This document shows, in pieces, positions 1 to 8,172 of a DNA stretch of 34,408 nt. The stretch is from positions 1 to 34,408 of the forward strand of contig CALESY010000177.1 in assembly GCA_937919945.1 (NCBI GenBank), written 5' to 3'. Source of the DNA: an uncultured Chitinophagaceae bacterium. Its GTDB lineage: Bacteria > Bacteroidota > Bacteroidia > Chitinophagales > Chitinophagaceae. The translations under genes were made by a program, and so were the position numbers. Under the pieces are notes generated by a model. The model worked only from the letters and a program-made list of their open reading frames with translations, ran no database searches and was not told where the DNA came from. Positions within the stretch are counted from its first letter, which is position 1, and every line of letters starts with the position of its first letter.

Positions 1-482
1 ATGGCAGATTTTGAGAAAGAATAGTTGTTGAATGAACCACTCGTTGTAATACAATTAAAATCGTGTTCGGTAGAAAACATCAGCCCGCTGTCTCCTAAAG
101 ACGGGTAATTGATGCCTATCTGAAACTGTTTATAGTTTGCATTGTTAATGGTGTCGCTCTTAGAAATAAGTACTTGTCCTGCAGGGTTCTTAGTTTTGAA
201 TTGAAAGCTGATAGTAAGCTTAGAGCTTGCAGTAATGCCTGCTTTACTGGCAACAAACATCCAATCATCAATGCCGTCAAAGTTGCCTGCACTGTTGGCT
301 TTTCCCCACCTGTCAGTAGTAAATCCTACGCCACCCCTTCCGGTAGCATGGTTGCCGGCGCCACTGCTGTCATTTAAGTTGCCCGAAAATTTGTAGTAAG
401 CATTCAGCCCTGCTTTAAGGTTTACCTGGGCTGTAGTTTGCAAGCATGCTATACATGCTAATAGTAATAATGAAATCCGCAT
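1..482 (-). CDS. LamG-like secreted protein, partial (N-terminal part, runs off left edge)
   Basis: The reading frame opens with ATG at 480-482 and stays open to base 1, giving about 160 residues. A signal peptide is visible (hydrophobic run LLLLACIACL ending TTAQ). The rest matches the N-terminal half of the LamG-like domain of the gene at 561-1574. DNA 1-410 is identical to 1093-1502. The two copies then differ at a few bases and diverge in the first codons of the signal peptide (MRISLLLL here, MRTPLLLL there). It is therefore a tandem paralogue and probably also a T9SS-exported concanavalin-A-like protein, but its C-terminus is outside the window. It has its own consensus promoter in the 78-base gap. 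Function is unknown; LamG-type folds often bind carbohydrate or protein ligands. Confidence 0.85.
   Translation of the reverse strand, partial: MRISLLLLACIACLQTTAQVNLKAGLNAYYKFSGNLNDSSGAGNHATGRGGVGFTTDRWGKANSAGNFDGIDDWMFVASKAGITASSKLTISFQFKTKNPAGQVLISKSDTINNANYKQFQIGINYPSLGDSGLMFSTEHDFNCITTSGSFNNYSFSKSA
1..482. repeat. Direct repeat, left copy (matches 1093-1574)
   Basis: Bases 1-410 are identical to 1093-1502 (offset 1092). Position 411 (t) differs from 1503 (a), identity resumes to 464, and the copies diverge from 465 onward. The unit spans the start of two tandem paralogous genes and continues off the window. Confidence 0.95.
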
Positions 483-514
483 GAGTTTATAAAAGTTTAG
501 GTTTAAGAATGAAA

Positions 515-545
515 CAAAGCTATATAGGCTTGTTATTTGTCCAAA
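515..545 (-). promoter_or_regulatory. Bacteroidota-type promoter for the left LamG-like gene
   Basis: Read on the minus strand, a TTTG box (542-545) is followed by a 19-base spacer and TAGCTTTG (515-522). This fits the phylum consensus TTTG-N19-TAnnTTTG exactly. Transcription would start near 508, leaving a leader of about 25 bases before the ATG at 482. The right copy has only a weaker TATCTTTA at 1615-1622. Confidence 0.65.
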
Positions 546-560
546 TATTGCTGAGTGTAT

Positions 561-1574
561 TTATTGTTTAACAAATCGTTGATTGCTGATACCCTTATCT
601 GTATATATTCGAAGCATATATACACCTGCCGGCAGTTCTTGCAGATAGATGGTGTTTTGGTCTGGCAACAGTTTCCCACTTGCCAGTTTAGTACCTGCCA
701 TGCTCAGTACCTGGTAGTCTATTGCGCTTGTATGAGTTATGTGAAGTACATTGCCTGTCATAGGGTTGGGGTATAGGACTACATCATTTAGCTTAGTATT
801 AGCAACAGAACTTGGATTGTCATCTATTATTTCAATTACATTTTTACAAACAGAGTCAAGCTCCTCTGTGTTTAATATTCTCTTGTAAAAGCGTATTTCA
901 TCCAACTGCCCATTATACCATTGCGGGTCGGGTAGCCACCACATACCAAATTTCAGTACACCACCGTCACAGCTATCTATGGCATACATATTGCCTGTCT
1001 TGATAGTATCGTTTGCTACAAGTATACCGTCTAAATACATTTTTTTATAGCTGGAGTCGAATACCATAATAGCACAATGCCAGTTGGTGTCAATGGCAGA
1101 TTTTGAGAAAGAATAGTTGTTGAATGAACCACTCGTTGTAATACAATTAAAATCGTGTTCGGTAGAAAACATCAGCCCGCTGTCTCCTAAAGACGGGTAA
1201 TTGATGCCTATCTGAAACTGTTTATAGTTTGCATTGTTAATGGTGTCGCTCTTAGAAATAAGTACTTGTCCTGCAGGGTTCTTAGTTTTGAATTGAAAGC
1301 TGATAGTAAGCTTAGAGCTTGCAGTAATGCCTGCTTTACTGGCAACAAACATCCAATCATCAATGCCGTCAAAGTTGCCTGCACTGTTGGCTTTTCCCCA
1401 CCTGTCAGTAGTAAATCCTACGCCACCCCTTCCGGTAGCATGGTTGCCGGCGCCACTGCTGTCATTTAAGTTGCCCGAAAATTTGTAGTAAGCATTCAGC
1501 CCAGCTTTAAGGTTTACCTGGGCTGTAGTTTGCAAGCATGCTATACATGCTAATAGCAATAAAGGGGTACGCAT
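561..1574 (-). CDS. LamG-like domain protein with T9SS type A sorting domain
   Basis: This 337-aa protein starts with a signal peptide (MRTPLLLLACIACLQTTAQ). A laminin-G/concanavalin-A-like domain follows at about residues 25-240, with the typical opening LNAYYKFSGNLNDSSG, an inner FDGIDDWM segment and the closing GQLDEIRFYKRIL. The last ~75 residues form a type IX secretion C-terminal domain: LYPNPMTGN, then GVYMLRIY and a final RFVKQ. The protein is expected to cross the outer membrane through T9SS and be released or surface-attached. Its ligand is unknown. The gene lies directly upstream of a near-identical partial copy on the same strand and is divergent from the YceI gene at 1697. Domain calls rest on residue patterns, not on a search. 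Confidence 0.88.
   Translation of the reverse strand: MRTPLLLLACIACLQTTAQVNLKAGLNAYYKFSGNLNDSSGAGNHATGRGGVGFTTDRWGKANSAGNFDGIDDWMFVASKAGITASSKLTISFQFKTKNPAGQVLISKSDTINNANYKQFQIGINYPSLGDSGLMFSTEHDFNCITTSGSFNNYSFSKSAIDTNWHCAIMVFDSSYKKMYLDGILVANDTIKTGNMYAIDSCDGGVLKFGMWWLPDPQWYNGQLDEIRFYKRILNTEELDSVCKNVIEIIDDNPSSVANTKLNDVVLYPNPMTGNVLHITHTSAIDYQVLSMAGTKLASGKLLPDQNTIYLQELPAGVYMLRIYTDKGISNQRFVKQ
1093..1574. repeat. Direct repeat, right copy (matches 1-482)
   Basis: This is the partner of the repeat at 1-482. Identity covers 410 consecutive bases including synonymous positions, which points to very recent duplication or gene conversion. Confidence 0.95.
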
Positions 1575-1696
1575 TTGTTTATAAGTTTTTAATTAAAAAA
1601 GGTTTAAACTGACATAAAGATAATGTTTTACATGTGTATAATACGCTAACGCATTAACATTTTTTAAGTTTTCCTTCTTTATCTTTATTCCGCCTC

Positions 1697-2245
1697 ATGT
1701 TAAAACTCCTGCTCATAACGTTTAGTACATTCATCAGTCTGCAGGCTGCAGCACAAGTATATGAAATGCAAAAAGGCATGATACGCTTTTTTTCTGACGC
1801 TCCGCACGAGCTTATCAGAGCCACAGCCAAAGATCTGAGAGGGGTACTGGATATTAAGAAGAAAACCTTTGCATTCAAGGTGAGCAACGCCAGCTTTCAG
1901 GGCTTCAACAGTCCGCTGCAACGCGAGCACTTCAATGAAAACTACATGGAAAGCGATGTGTTCCCCGAATCGAGCTTTACAGGTAAGATTATTGAAGATG
2001 TAGACGTTAGCAAAGATGGTGAGTACAAACTACGTGCAAAGGGAAAACTCAAGATTCACGGTGTAGAGCAGGAGCGCATTATTGATGTGGAAATAAGGGC
2101 TAAAAACGGTAAGCTCATTGTCCATTCCGAATTTTTCGTTTCACTCTACGACCATAATATTAAAATACCCAAAGTGGTGTACGACAAGCTGGCGCCCGAT
2201 ATACACGTTACCGTTGGTGGTAGCATGGTGCCTGCTGTTAAGTAA
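1697..2245 (+). CDS. YceI-like periplasmic protein (first of two)
   Basis: This 182-aa protein has a signal peptide (MLKLLLITFSTFISLQAAAQ) and then a YceI-type lipocalin-like domain filling the rest. Supporting patterns are IRFFSDAP, EHFNENYMESD, FTGKI, LKIHGVEQE and a final HVTVGG strand. YceI proteins are periplasmic beta-barrels, and some bind polyprenyl or quinone-like molecules in their core; the ligand here is not known. The stop codon is only 3 bases before the sensor kinase start, so the two genes are probably one transcript. It is a paralogue of the YceI gene at 7597: a 32-base stretch (1925-1956) matches 7822-7853 at 30 positions. A TATCTTTA box at 1680-1687 is a possible -10-like element but lies very near the ATG. 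Confidence 0.9.
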   Translation: MLKLLLITFSTFISLQAAAQVYEMQKGMIRFFSDAPHELIRATAKDLRGVLDIKKKTFAFKVSNASFQGFNSPLQREHFNENYMESDVFPESSFTGKIIEDVDVSKDGEYKLRAKGKLKIHGVEQERIIDVEIRAKNGKLIVHSEFFVSLYDHNIKIPKVVYDKLAPDIHVTVGGSMVPAVK

Positions 2246-2248
2246 TAT

Positions 2249-5104
2249 ATGCGTTGTGTACTGTTTATGTTGATGATGCTTGTATGCGCCGGCAGCGCAC
2301 AGGCGCAGCATACCTTCTCGCGCCACTTCTTCCTCAACGATGCCGATATGCCTGTGAAAACCAATGCCATCACGCAAGACGGACACGGGTATATATGGAT
2401 AGGTACAGACATGGGTATTTATCGCTTCAACGGCAGGCAGGTAGTGTTCATTACAGCGAAAAAAGATAAACCCATCACAGCGCTTACGGCTTATGGTAAT
2501 ACCATACTTATAGGCTTTGCAGATGGCAGCGTTGGTGTGCTGGACGATAAACTGATAAAACCCTACAACATAGAGGGCGCAAAGCCTGCCAGCGCTATAA
2601 AAGACATTCGTATGGATGGGGCAGGGGTGTTGTGGTTGTGTAGCGAGGGTGATGGTTTCTTTGCCGTCATCAATCATATTGGGGTGCCTTGCAACAAAAC
2701 CACCGGTCTGTCAGACGACTATGTGTACAATCTCTCCCTGTTTCCCAACAAGCGGGTAGTAGTAAGTACAGACCAGGGCATCAATGAAGTGTTTTTTGAG
2801 AAAGGCAAACTGCAAATAAATAATGTCACTACCCGTCAGGGGTTAGCAGACAATATAGTACGTGTGTTGAAGCCATCGCCCGATGTTACGGATTGCTGGG
2901 TGGGCACACAAGAGGGTGGCATATCATTTTATTGCAGCAACAGCCGCAAAGTATGGACACCCTATATAGACAGTGCATGGCGATGGGGGCAGATAAACGA
3001 TATACTGCCTATGGGCAAGGGTAGGGCATGGGTTGCAACAGAAGATGGCTACCTGCTGGAGTTGTATACGCGCGACTATGATACAGTGTATGTAAACGCG
3101 CATTACTTTGAAGGGCGCAAGACGAAGCAACTGCTGCTGGGGCGTTCGGGGGTTATATGGTGTGCCACCAATACGGGCATGACTATGATAACCGATGCCT
3201 ATATGCAATACCTGCCCGTACTGCAGCCCTACACGCTGAAAGACGTACGGGCTATGGCATGCGACAAGGACAATAATCTTTGGTTTTCGCTGGAAGAGAA
3301 ACTATACAAACTACCACTGAATGGTAAAACAAACACACCCGTACTACAGCATACAGCAACGGCAGGTATTACCGCCCTGCATGTAGATGCCAACCGCACA
3401 CTATGGGCCGGTACCATTGGCGATGGGGTATGGTATACGCGTGCCAACGGAAAACTAACAAAGCTGCAGGGCATTTCTATGCTGGAAAAAGAAAATGTAC
3501 TGGACATCAGTAGTGCAGGTAATACGCTCTGGGTATCGGGGCTGAATGGTGTAGCGGAGTTGGATATATCACAACCCATACCAACATTGCGGCGAGTGCA
3601 TAATAAAAACAGCGGGGCAGGCAGCGATTACATATACCAGGTGTACCCCGATAGCAAAGGGCGTATATGGATGGCAACGGACGGGGGGGGTGTTACCATG
3701 TTGCAAAACGGTGTGTACACACAATACAATGCCGCGCAAGGCATCAAAAGCAAAGTAGCCTACACAGTGGCAGAGGATGCAGACGGGCGTATATGGGCAT
3801 CTGCATTGGGCGATGGATTATACTATTTCAATGGCAGCAAATGGCAACTGCTTACAAGCAAACAAGGCTTGCAGGATGTAAACATACATACCATAGCAGC
3901 CAACGCCACAGGGCAGGTAGTAGTGGTGCACGATAATGGTATAGATGTGTGGTATCCGTACAGCAATCAGTTTCGTAGCTACAACAGCAGGCAGGGCATA
4001 CATATAGACAGTACGTCGCGCATACTGAAGTTGTATGCCAGAGATACATCACGCAACGTCTATGTACCCTTTGAGCATGGCTTTATCGTGTTCAGGAATA
4101 TTTATGCCCCTTTCGATATACGCCCCGATGTGCATATTGAAAACGTAAGCCTTTTCTTTAAGCCTGTATCAATAGAAAAAACAAAATACGCCCACAACGA
4201 AAACCACATCAGCTTTGCATACGATGGCATCAACTTTGCCAACCCCGACAAGCTGCATTATCGCTACAAGCTGGATGGGTATAATGATACATGGGTGGTA
4301 ACCAATGACGAGGCAGTTACCTTTCCGCAACTGCCACCCGGCAAATATACTTTTACCGTACAGGCATCGCTCAACAGCAGCTTTGGCAAGTACAACGAGG
4401 CAAGCTATACATTCCGTATCAGGCAGCCTTTCTGGCGCACACCGTGGTTTATTATCTTTTTTGCGGGCCTCATATTTGGTGTCGTATATGCATACATTAC
4501 CATCCGCGAAAAAAACCTGCGCAAGCTGGCTACACTGCAACGCGAACGCCTGATGTTTGAATACGAAAACCTGAAAAGCCAGGTAAATCCGCACTTCCTG
4601 TTCAACAGCCTGAACACGCTTGCCAGCCTGATAGAAGATGATAAAGATGCGGCAGGCAAATATACCGGCCACCTGAGCGACCTGTATCGTAATATGCTGT
4701 TGCACCGTAATAAAGACCTGGTGCTGCTGAACGAAGAAATAGCCATACTGGAAAACTACCTCTATGTACAAAAGAGCCGTTTTGCGGATGCCCTGCATAT
4801 ACAAATAGATATATCTGCAACAATTCTGTCGAGCAAGCGTATTGTGCCGCTCGCATTGCAGCTATTGGTAGAAAATGCATTGAAACACAATGTGGTTTCA
4901 AAATCAAAACCCCTGCACATCATTATCACTGCTACCGGCGATTCTATTACCATTCGCAATAGCTTCAATCCTAAAATAAGTAAAGAGAAAGGCGCGGGGC
5001 TGGGTTTGAAAAATATACAGAAACGATACACACTGCTCACCGATAAAAAAATGTATTACGGTGTCAGCGAAAAAGAATTTATTGTAAACTTGCCATTGTT
5101 ATGA
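2249..5104 (+). CDS. Propeller-type sensor histidine kinase (LytS/His_kinase family)
   Basis: This 951-aa sensor carries a signal peptide (ending AGSAQAQ) and a long periplasmic region of about ten visible two-component-propeller repeats with motifs such as GYIWIGTD, GRIWMATDGGG and GRIWASALGDG. A Y_Y_Y domain follows at ~650-725 (LHYRYKLDGYNDTW) and one membrane helix at ~733-755. The cytoplasmic kinase is of the His_kinase/LytS type. The phospho-acceptor is His782 in NPHFLFNSLN, the ATP-binding N-box is LLVENALKHN (Asn876) and the G-box GAGLGLKNIQKRY begins at 915. There is no fused receiver or DNA-binding domain, so it is not a one-protein hybrid (HTCS). It overlaps the response regulator by 4 bases (ATGA), which indicates translational coupling. 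The signal is unknown; the YceI gene immediately upstream suggests an envelope cue. Confidence 0.93.
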   Translation: MRCVLFMLMMLVCAGSAQAQHTFSRHFFLNDADMPVKTNAITQDGHGYIWIGTDMGIYRFNGRQVVFITAKKDKPITALTAYGNTILIGFADGSVGVLDDKLIKPYNIEGAKPASAIKDIRMDGAGVLWLCSEGDGFFAVINHIGVPCNKTTGLSDDYVYNLSLFPNKRVVVSTDQGINEVFFEKGKLQINNVTTRQGLADNIVRVLKPSPDVTDCWVGTQEGGISFYCSNSRKVWTPYIDSAWRWGQINDILPMGKGRAWVATEDGYLLELYTRDYDTVYVNAHYFEGRKTKQLLLGRSGVIWCATNTGMTMITDAYMQYLPVLQPYTLKDVRAMACDKDNNLWFSLEEKLYKLPLNGKTNTPVLQHTATAGITALHVDANRTLWAGTIGDGVWYTRANGKLTKLQGISMLEKENVLDISSAGNTLWVSGLNGVAELDISQPIPTLRRVHNKNSGAGSDYIYQVYPDSKGRIWMATDGGGVTMLQNGVYTQYNAAQGIKSKVAYTVAEDADGRIWASALGDGLYYFNGSKWQLLTSKQGLQDVNIHTIAANATGQVVVVHDNGIDVWYPYSNQFRSYNSRQGIHIDSTSRILKLYARDTSRNVYVPFEHGFIVFRNIYAPFDIRPDVHIENVSLFFKPVSIEKTKYAHNENHISFAYDGINFANPDKLHYRYKLDGYNDTWVVTNDEAVTFPQLPPGKYTFTVQASLNSSFGKYNEASYTFRIRQPFWRTPWFIIFFAGLIFGVVYAYITIREKNLRKLATLQRERLMFEYENLKSQVNPHFLFNSLNTLASLIEDDKDAAGKYTGHLSDLYRNMLLHRNKDLVLLNEEIAILENYLYVQKSRFADALHIQIDISATILSSKRIVPLALQLLVENALKHNVVSKSKPLHIIITATGDSITIRNSFNPKISKEKGAGLGLKNIQKRYTLLTDKKMYYGVSEKEFIVNLPLL

Positions 5105-5853
5105 AAGTAGTTATCATAGAAGATGAAACGCCAGCCTACAAGCGTTTGGTGAAACTGATAGACGAAACTGTGCCCGGTGCAGAGATAGTGGCACACCACG
5201 ATAGTGTGGAAGAAGCGGCTGCATGGTTTACCACCAATCCGTTACCGGAGATTGTATTTATGGATGTGCATCTGGCAGATGGTACTGCCTTCGACCTGCT
5301 GAAACGCGTGAAGATTGATGCACCTATCATCTTCACCACCGCCTTCGACCAGTATGCCATTGATGCTTTCAAAGCATCAAGTATAGACTACCTGATGAAG
5401 CCCGTAAAGAAAGAAGAACTGAAGTCTGCGCTCAATAAGCTCGATGACCTTAAGAAAATATTTAACGACAAAGGCGAAGTGCTGACAAAAACTTTCGCTC
5501 AACCCGAGTACAAAAGACGCTTTGTTATTCGTTTTGGCGAACACATTAAAACACTGGAAACAGACGATATTGCCTATTGCTACAGCGAAAATAAAGCCAC
5601 ACTTGCCCGAACGTTTGAAGGGCGTAACTACCCGATGGACCATAACCTCGATGCCCTGCAGGCGATGCTCGACCCCAAACAGTTTTTCAGGCTCAACAGG
5701 CAGTATATTATCAACATCAAAGCTATTACAGACATGAAGTCGTACACCAAAGCCCGTGTGATAGTAACGCTGAACCCGCCTGTAAAAGAACTACCCGTAG
5801 TAAGCTCTGAACGCGCTGCAGAGTTTAAACGCTGGCTGGCAGGAGAACCATAA
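5101..5853 (+). CDS. LytTR-family response regulator
   Basis: This is a 250-aa two-domain regulator. The receiver domain (about 1-120) has the acidic pair at residues 7-8, phospho-acceptor Asp55 in VFMDVHLADG, Thr80 and Lys100 in the DYLMKPV motif. The C-terminal LytTR DNA-binding domain (about 140-245) shows IAYCYSENKATLARTFEG, FFRLNRQYIINI and ELPVVSSERA. It is the cognate partner of the kinase with which it overlaps by 4 bases. LytTR regulators bind spaced direct repeats upstream of their targets. The nearest candidate target is the operon beginning at 5997, but no site is proven. Confidence 0.95.
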   Translation: MKVVIIEDETPAYKRLVKLIDETVPGAEIVAHHDSVEEAAAWFTTNPLPEIVFMDVHLADGTAFDLLKRVKIDAPIIFTTAFDQYAIDAFKASSIDYLMKPVKKEELKSALNKLDDLKKIFNDKGEVLTKTFAQPEYKRRFVIRFGEHIKTLETDDIAYCYSENKATLARTFEGRNYPMDHNLDALQAMLDPKQFFRLNRQYIINIKAITDMKSYTKARVIVTLNPPVKELPVVSSERAAEFKRWLAGEP

Positions 5854-5996
5854 AAACCTTTTGTTCTTCAATACAGTATATATATCGCATATTTGTATAG
5901 TCCGCACTCGTACTCGCATTTTCCCGTTTCGTCAGAAACCGGTTTTATGCGTGCAAGTGATGACATATTTTTGACAAATAAATAAGCCGTTTGTTT

Positions 5997-6398
5997 ATGA
6001 ACAAGAAAAGAATACTCTATCTGCTGTTAGCAGCCGTTTTTATCGGTGGTGCTATTGGCTTCTATATGTGGAACAAACCACATGAGAAAGTGGAAGACAT
6101 GAAAGGCGTAACCGTAAACGCTGGCGAACTATGCACGGCATTTGCTACCAACGAGGCAGCCGCCAACGAAAAGTACCTGAACAAGGCATTGGTAGTAAGC
6201 GGCACAGTGGCAGAGGCATCACAGAACCAGGATGGCGGCTTGGCTGTAACCATCACCGGCAATACAGATGGCAATGTACTGTGTACTATGCGGGAAAAAG
6301 ATGCGCAAGTAACGGCAGGACAGCAGGTAACCGTCAAAGGTGTATGTACGGGTTTTATCATTACCGATGTTACGCTTACTGATTGTGTGTTGCAATAA
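5997..6398 (+). CDS. OB-fold (tRNA_anti-like) membrane-anchored protein
   Basis: This 133-aa protein has an N-terminal hydrophobic anchor (ILYLLLAAVFIGGAIGFYMW) and an OB-fold-like region with the pattern KYLNKALVVSGTVAEA, then VLCTM, QQVTVKGVCTGF and TDVTLTDCVL. This resembles the small tRNA_anti-like proteins that Bacteroidota encode near YceI and haem lipoprotein genes. The frame extends two codons upstream to a TTG at 5991, but the ATG at 5997 gives the normal start for a basic residue-led anchor. It is the first gene of a plus-strand block ending at 9132. Despite the family name there is no reason to assume tRNA binding; the ligand is unknown. Confidence 0.75.
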   Translation: MNKKRILYLLLAAVFIGGAIGFYMWNKPHEKVEDMKGVTVNAGELCTAFATNEAAANEKYLNKALVVSGTVAEASQNQDGGLAVTITGNTDGNVLCTMREKDAQVTAGQQVTVKGVCTGFIITDVTLTDCVLQ

Positions 6399-6422
6399 GA
6401 AATGTTAAATACGGTATATCAA

Positions 6423-7136
6423 ATGAACAAACACTTACTGATTAGAACGACTATTGTATTACTCATTGTAATGGCAATAGCCTGCACACATAAAAAAAAT
6501 ACACCGGTACCTGCTTCTACTACTACTGGCAATAACGGTGGCGGTAATAATCCCGTTGATACGGGCATTTGTTTTACAAGAGATATTCTGCCCATATTCA
6601 CAGGCAACTGTACAGGTGCCGGTTGTCATAACGGTGTAGATAAAGCAGATGGCTACGTGCTTACAACGTACGAGAATATTATTAACTCCAAAGAGTTTGT
6701 AAAAGGAAATGCAAGCGAAACAAAACTATACGATGCCATTACCGAAACAAACATCAGCGAGCGTATGCCCTTATCACCTAACCCGCCTTTATCATCCGCA
6801 CAAATAGCACTGATAGGCAGGTGGATAAACGAGGGGGCAAAATACTCGGATAATTGCGGCACGCTGTGTGATAGCAACAATTTTACTTATATAGCTGTTA
6901 TTAAACCTATGATGGATAATAATTGTAAGGGTTGCCATAACAGTGCAAATGCATCGAAAGGTATTGCACTTGATAGCTATGCAGGTATTAAAGATGCTAC
7001 ACTTAATGGTAAAATGTTACAAGCTATCCGCCACGAGGCAGGTGTTGCTGCCATGCCGGTGGGTGGTGCAAAATTGAGCAATTGCCAGATAGCACAAGTA
7101 CAAAAATGGGCAGCAATAGGTGCGCCGGAGAATTAG
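6423..7136 (+). CDS. Di-haem c-type cytochrome lipoprotein
   Basis: This 237-aa lipoprotein has a lipobox ending AIAC with Cys21, followed by a low-complexity Thr/Gly/Asn linker. Two cytochrome-like modules follow. Module 1 has an unusual haem motif with four residues between the cysteines (CTGAGCH, Cys63-His69) and a likely distal Met in SERMPLSP. Module 2 has a normal CXXCH (CKGCH, 168-172) and AAMPVGG. The C-terminal region IRHEAGVAAMP...LSNCQIAQVQKW matches the neighbouring 123-aa cytochrome, so the two share an origin. An ATG at 6402 would add 7 residues; 6423 gives the compact lipoprotein signal. It probably transfers electrons in the periplasm or at a membrane face. Confidence 0.82.
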   Translation: MNKHLLIRTTIVLLIVMAIACTHKKNTPVPASTTTGNNGGGNNPVDTGICFTRDILPIFTGNCTGAGCHNGVDKADGYVLTTYENIINSKEFVKGNASETKLYDAITETNISERMPLSPNPPLSSAQIALIGRWINEGAKYSDNCGTLCDSNNFTYIAVIKPMMDNNCKGCHNSANASKGIALDSYAGIKDATLNGKMLQAIRHEAGVAAMPVGGAKLSNCQIAQVQKWAAIGAPEN

Positions 7137-7187
7137 ATTTATAAAAAAATAATAATAACTTTAATACATAAGAACATCAAGCACGTT

Positions 7188-7559
7188 ATGAAAAAACTAT
7201 TGATTCTGTTTCTGGGTGTAGTAGCCTTTTCTGGTTGTTACTACGATAAAGAAGACCAGCTTTATCCCAAGCCGCCGGGTAATATCTGCGATACCACTAC
7301 CGCTGCTTTTACTAAAGATGTTTTGCCTGTTATGCAGCAGAAATGTGCTACATCGGGCTGCCATGCTACTACAGCACCTACAGGCTACAACCTCAGTAAT
7401 TATGAAGGTGTTAAAGTAGCTGTAAACGACGGTAAATTATTGGGTTCTATCCGCCACGAAAGTGGTTTTTCACAAATGCCTAAGGGTATGCCTAAACTGG
7501 ATAATTGCAGCATCAGTAAAATAGCTCGCTGGGTAAACCTCGGTGCATTGAATAATTAA
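7188..7559 (+). CDS. Mono-haem c-type cytochrome lipoprotein
   Basis: This 123-aa protein has a lipoprotein signal (MKKLLILFLGVVAFSGC, Cys17). It contains one cytochrome module with a CX4CH-type motif (CATSGCH, Cys53 to His59) and a probable distal Met in FSQMPKGMP. It closely resembles the second module of the preceding protein: IRHESGFSQMP here against IRHEAGVAAMP there, each followed by an NC pair and a K(I/V)..W helix. This suggests duplication of a cytochrome module. It lies 51 bases after the di-haem gene and 37 bases before the second YceI gene. Whether CX4CH binds haem covalently here is inferred from family knowledge, not shown. Confidence 0.82.
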   Translation: MKKLLILFLGVVAFSGCYYDKEDQLYPKPPGNICDTTTAAFTKDVLPVMQQKCATSGCHATTAPTGYNLSNYEGVKVAVNDGKLLGSIRHESGFSQMPKGMPKLDNCSISKIARWVNLGALNN

Positions 7560-7596
7560 TCTCTTTTATAAAGGACAATTCTAAACACGAAAGAAC

Positions 7597-8142
7597 ATGA
7601 AAAGGATAGTAATGGTTGCGCTGTTTTCAGCATTTGCTTACGGCGCATCGGCACAGAAATACATTACCCGCACGGGCAAAGTGAGCTTTTTTTCAAGCAC
7701 ACCCGTAGAGAACATCCAGGCAGTAAATAACGAAGCAGGCGCGGTGCTGGATAGCAAAACGGGCGACCTTGTTTTTCAGACAGCCATCAAGAGTTTTAAG
7801 TTTGAAAAAGCCCTGATGCAGGAGCACTTCAACGAAAACTACATGGAGAGCGACAAATACCCCAAGGCCGATTTTAAAGGCAAGATAACAGATATATCAA
7901 AAGTAAACTTTGCTAAAGACGGTAAATACGATGTGGTAAGCACAGGTAAAATGACTATACACGGTGTTACCAAAGATGTAACTATACCCGGTACGGTAAC
8001 CGTTAAGGGAAATCAGGCTACGCTCAACAGCAAATTCAAAGTAAAGCCGCAGGACTATAAGATAAACATACCAAAACTGGTAGAGAATAAAATAGCCAAG
8101 GAAATAGAAGTAACCGTTAATTCGATACTTGAAAAAAAATAA
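7597..8142 (+). CDS. YceI-like periplasmic protein (second of two)
   Basis: This 181-aa protein has a signal peptide ending GASAQ and then a full YceI lipocalin-like domain: VSFFSSTPVENIQA, FQTAIKSFKFEKALMQEHF, NENYMESDKYPKADFKGKI, GKMTIHGVTKDV and a final EIEVTVNSIL. It is a paralogue of the gene at 1697 and contains the same EHFNENYMESD signature. It sits between haem lipoproteins and a DUF5777-type barrel. That context fits binding of a quinone or other lipophilic molecule in an envelope electron-transfer setting, though the ligand cannot be read from sequence. Confidence 0.92.
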   Translation: MKRIVMVALFSAFAYGASAQKYITRTGKVSFFSSTPVENIQAVNNEAGAVLDSKTGDLVFQTAIKSFKFEKALMQEHFNENYMESDKYPKADFKGKITDISKVNFAKDGKYDVVSTGKMTIHGVTKDVTIPGTVTVKGNQATLNSKFKVKPQDYKINIPKLVENKIAKEIEVTVNSILEKK

Positions 8143-8172
8143 ATTCAATACTCAATACAAACCAATACAACA

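Noticed and set aside
174..377. 67-aa frame on the plus strand, identical to one at 1266-1469
   Set aside because: It is antisense to the LamG-like coding sequence; it occurs twice only because the DNA is duplicated.
4169..4804. 211-aa minus-strand frame
   Set aside because: It is antisense to the histidine kinase core motifs.
5936..5945. aaaccggttt palindrome in the gap after the response regulator
   Set aside because: It is only 10 bases with no T-run or loop suitable for a terminator, and no link to a known operator was seen.
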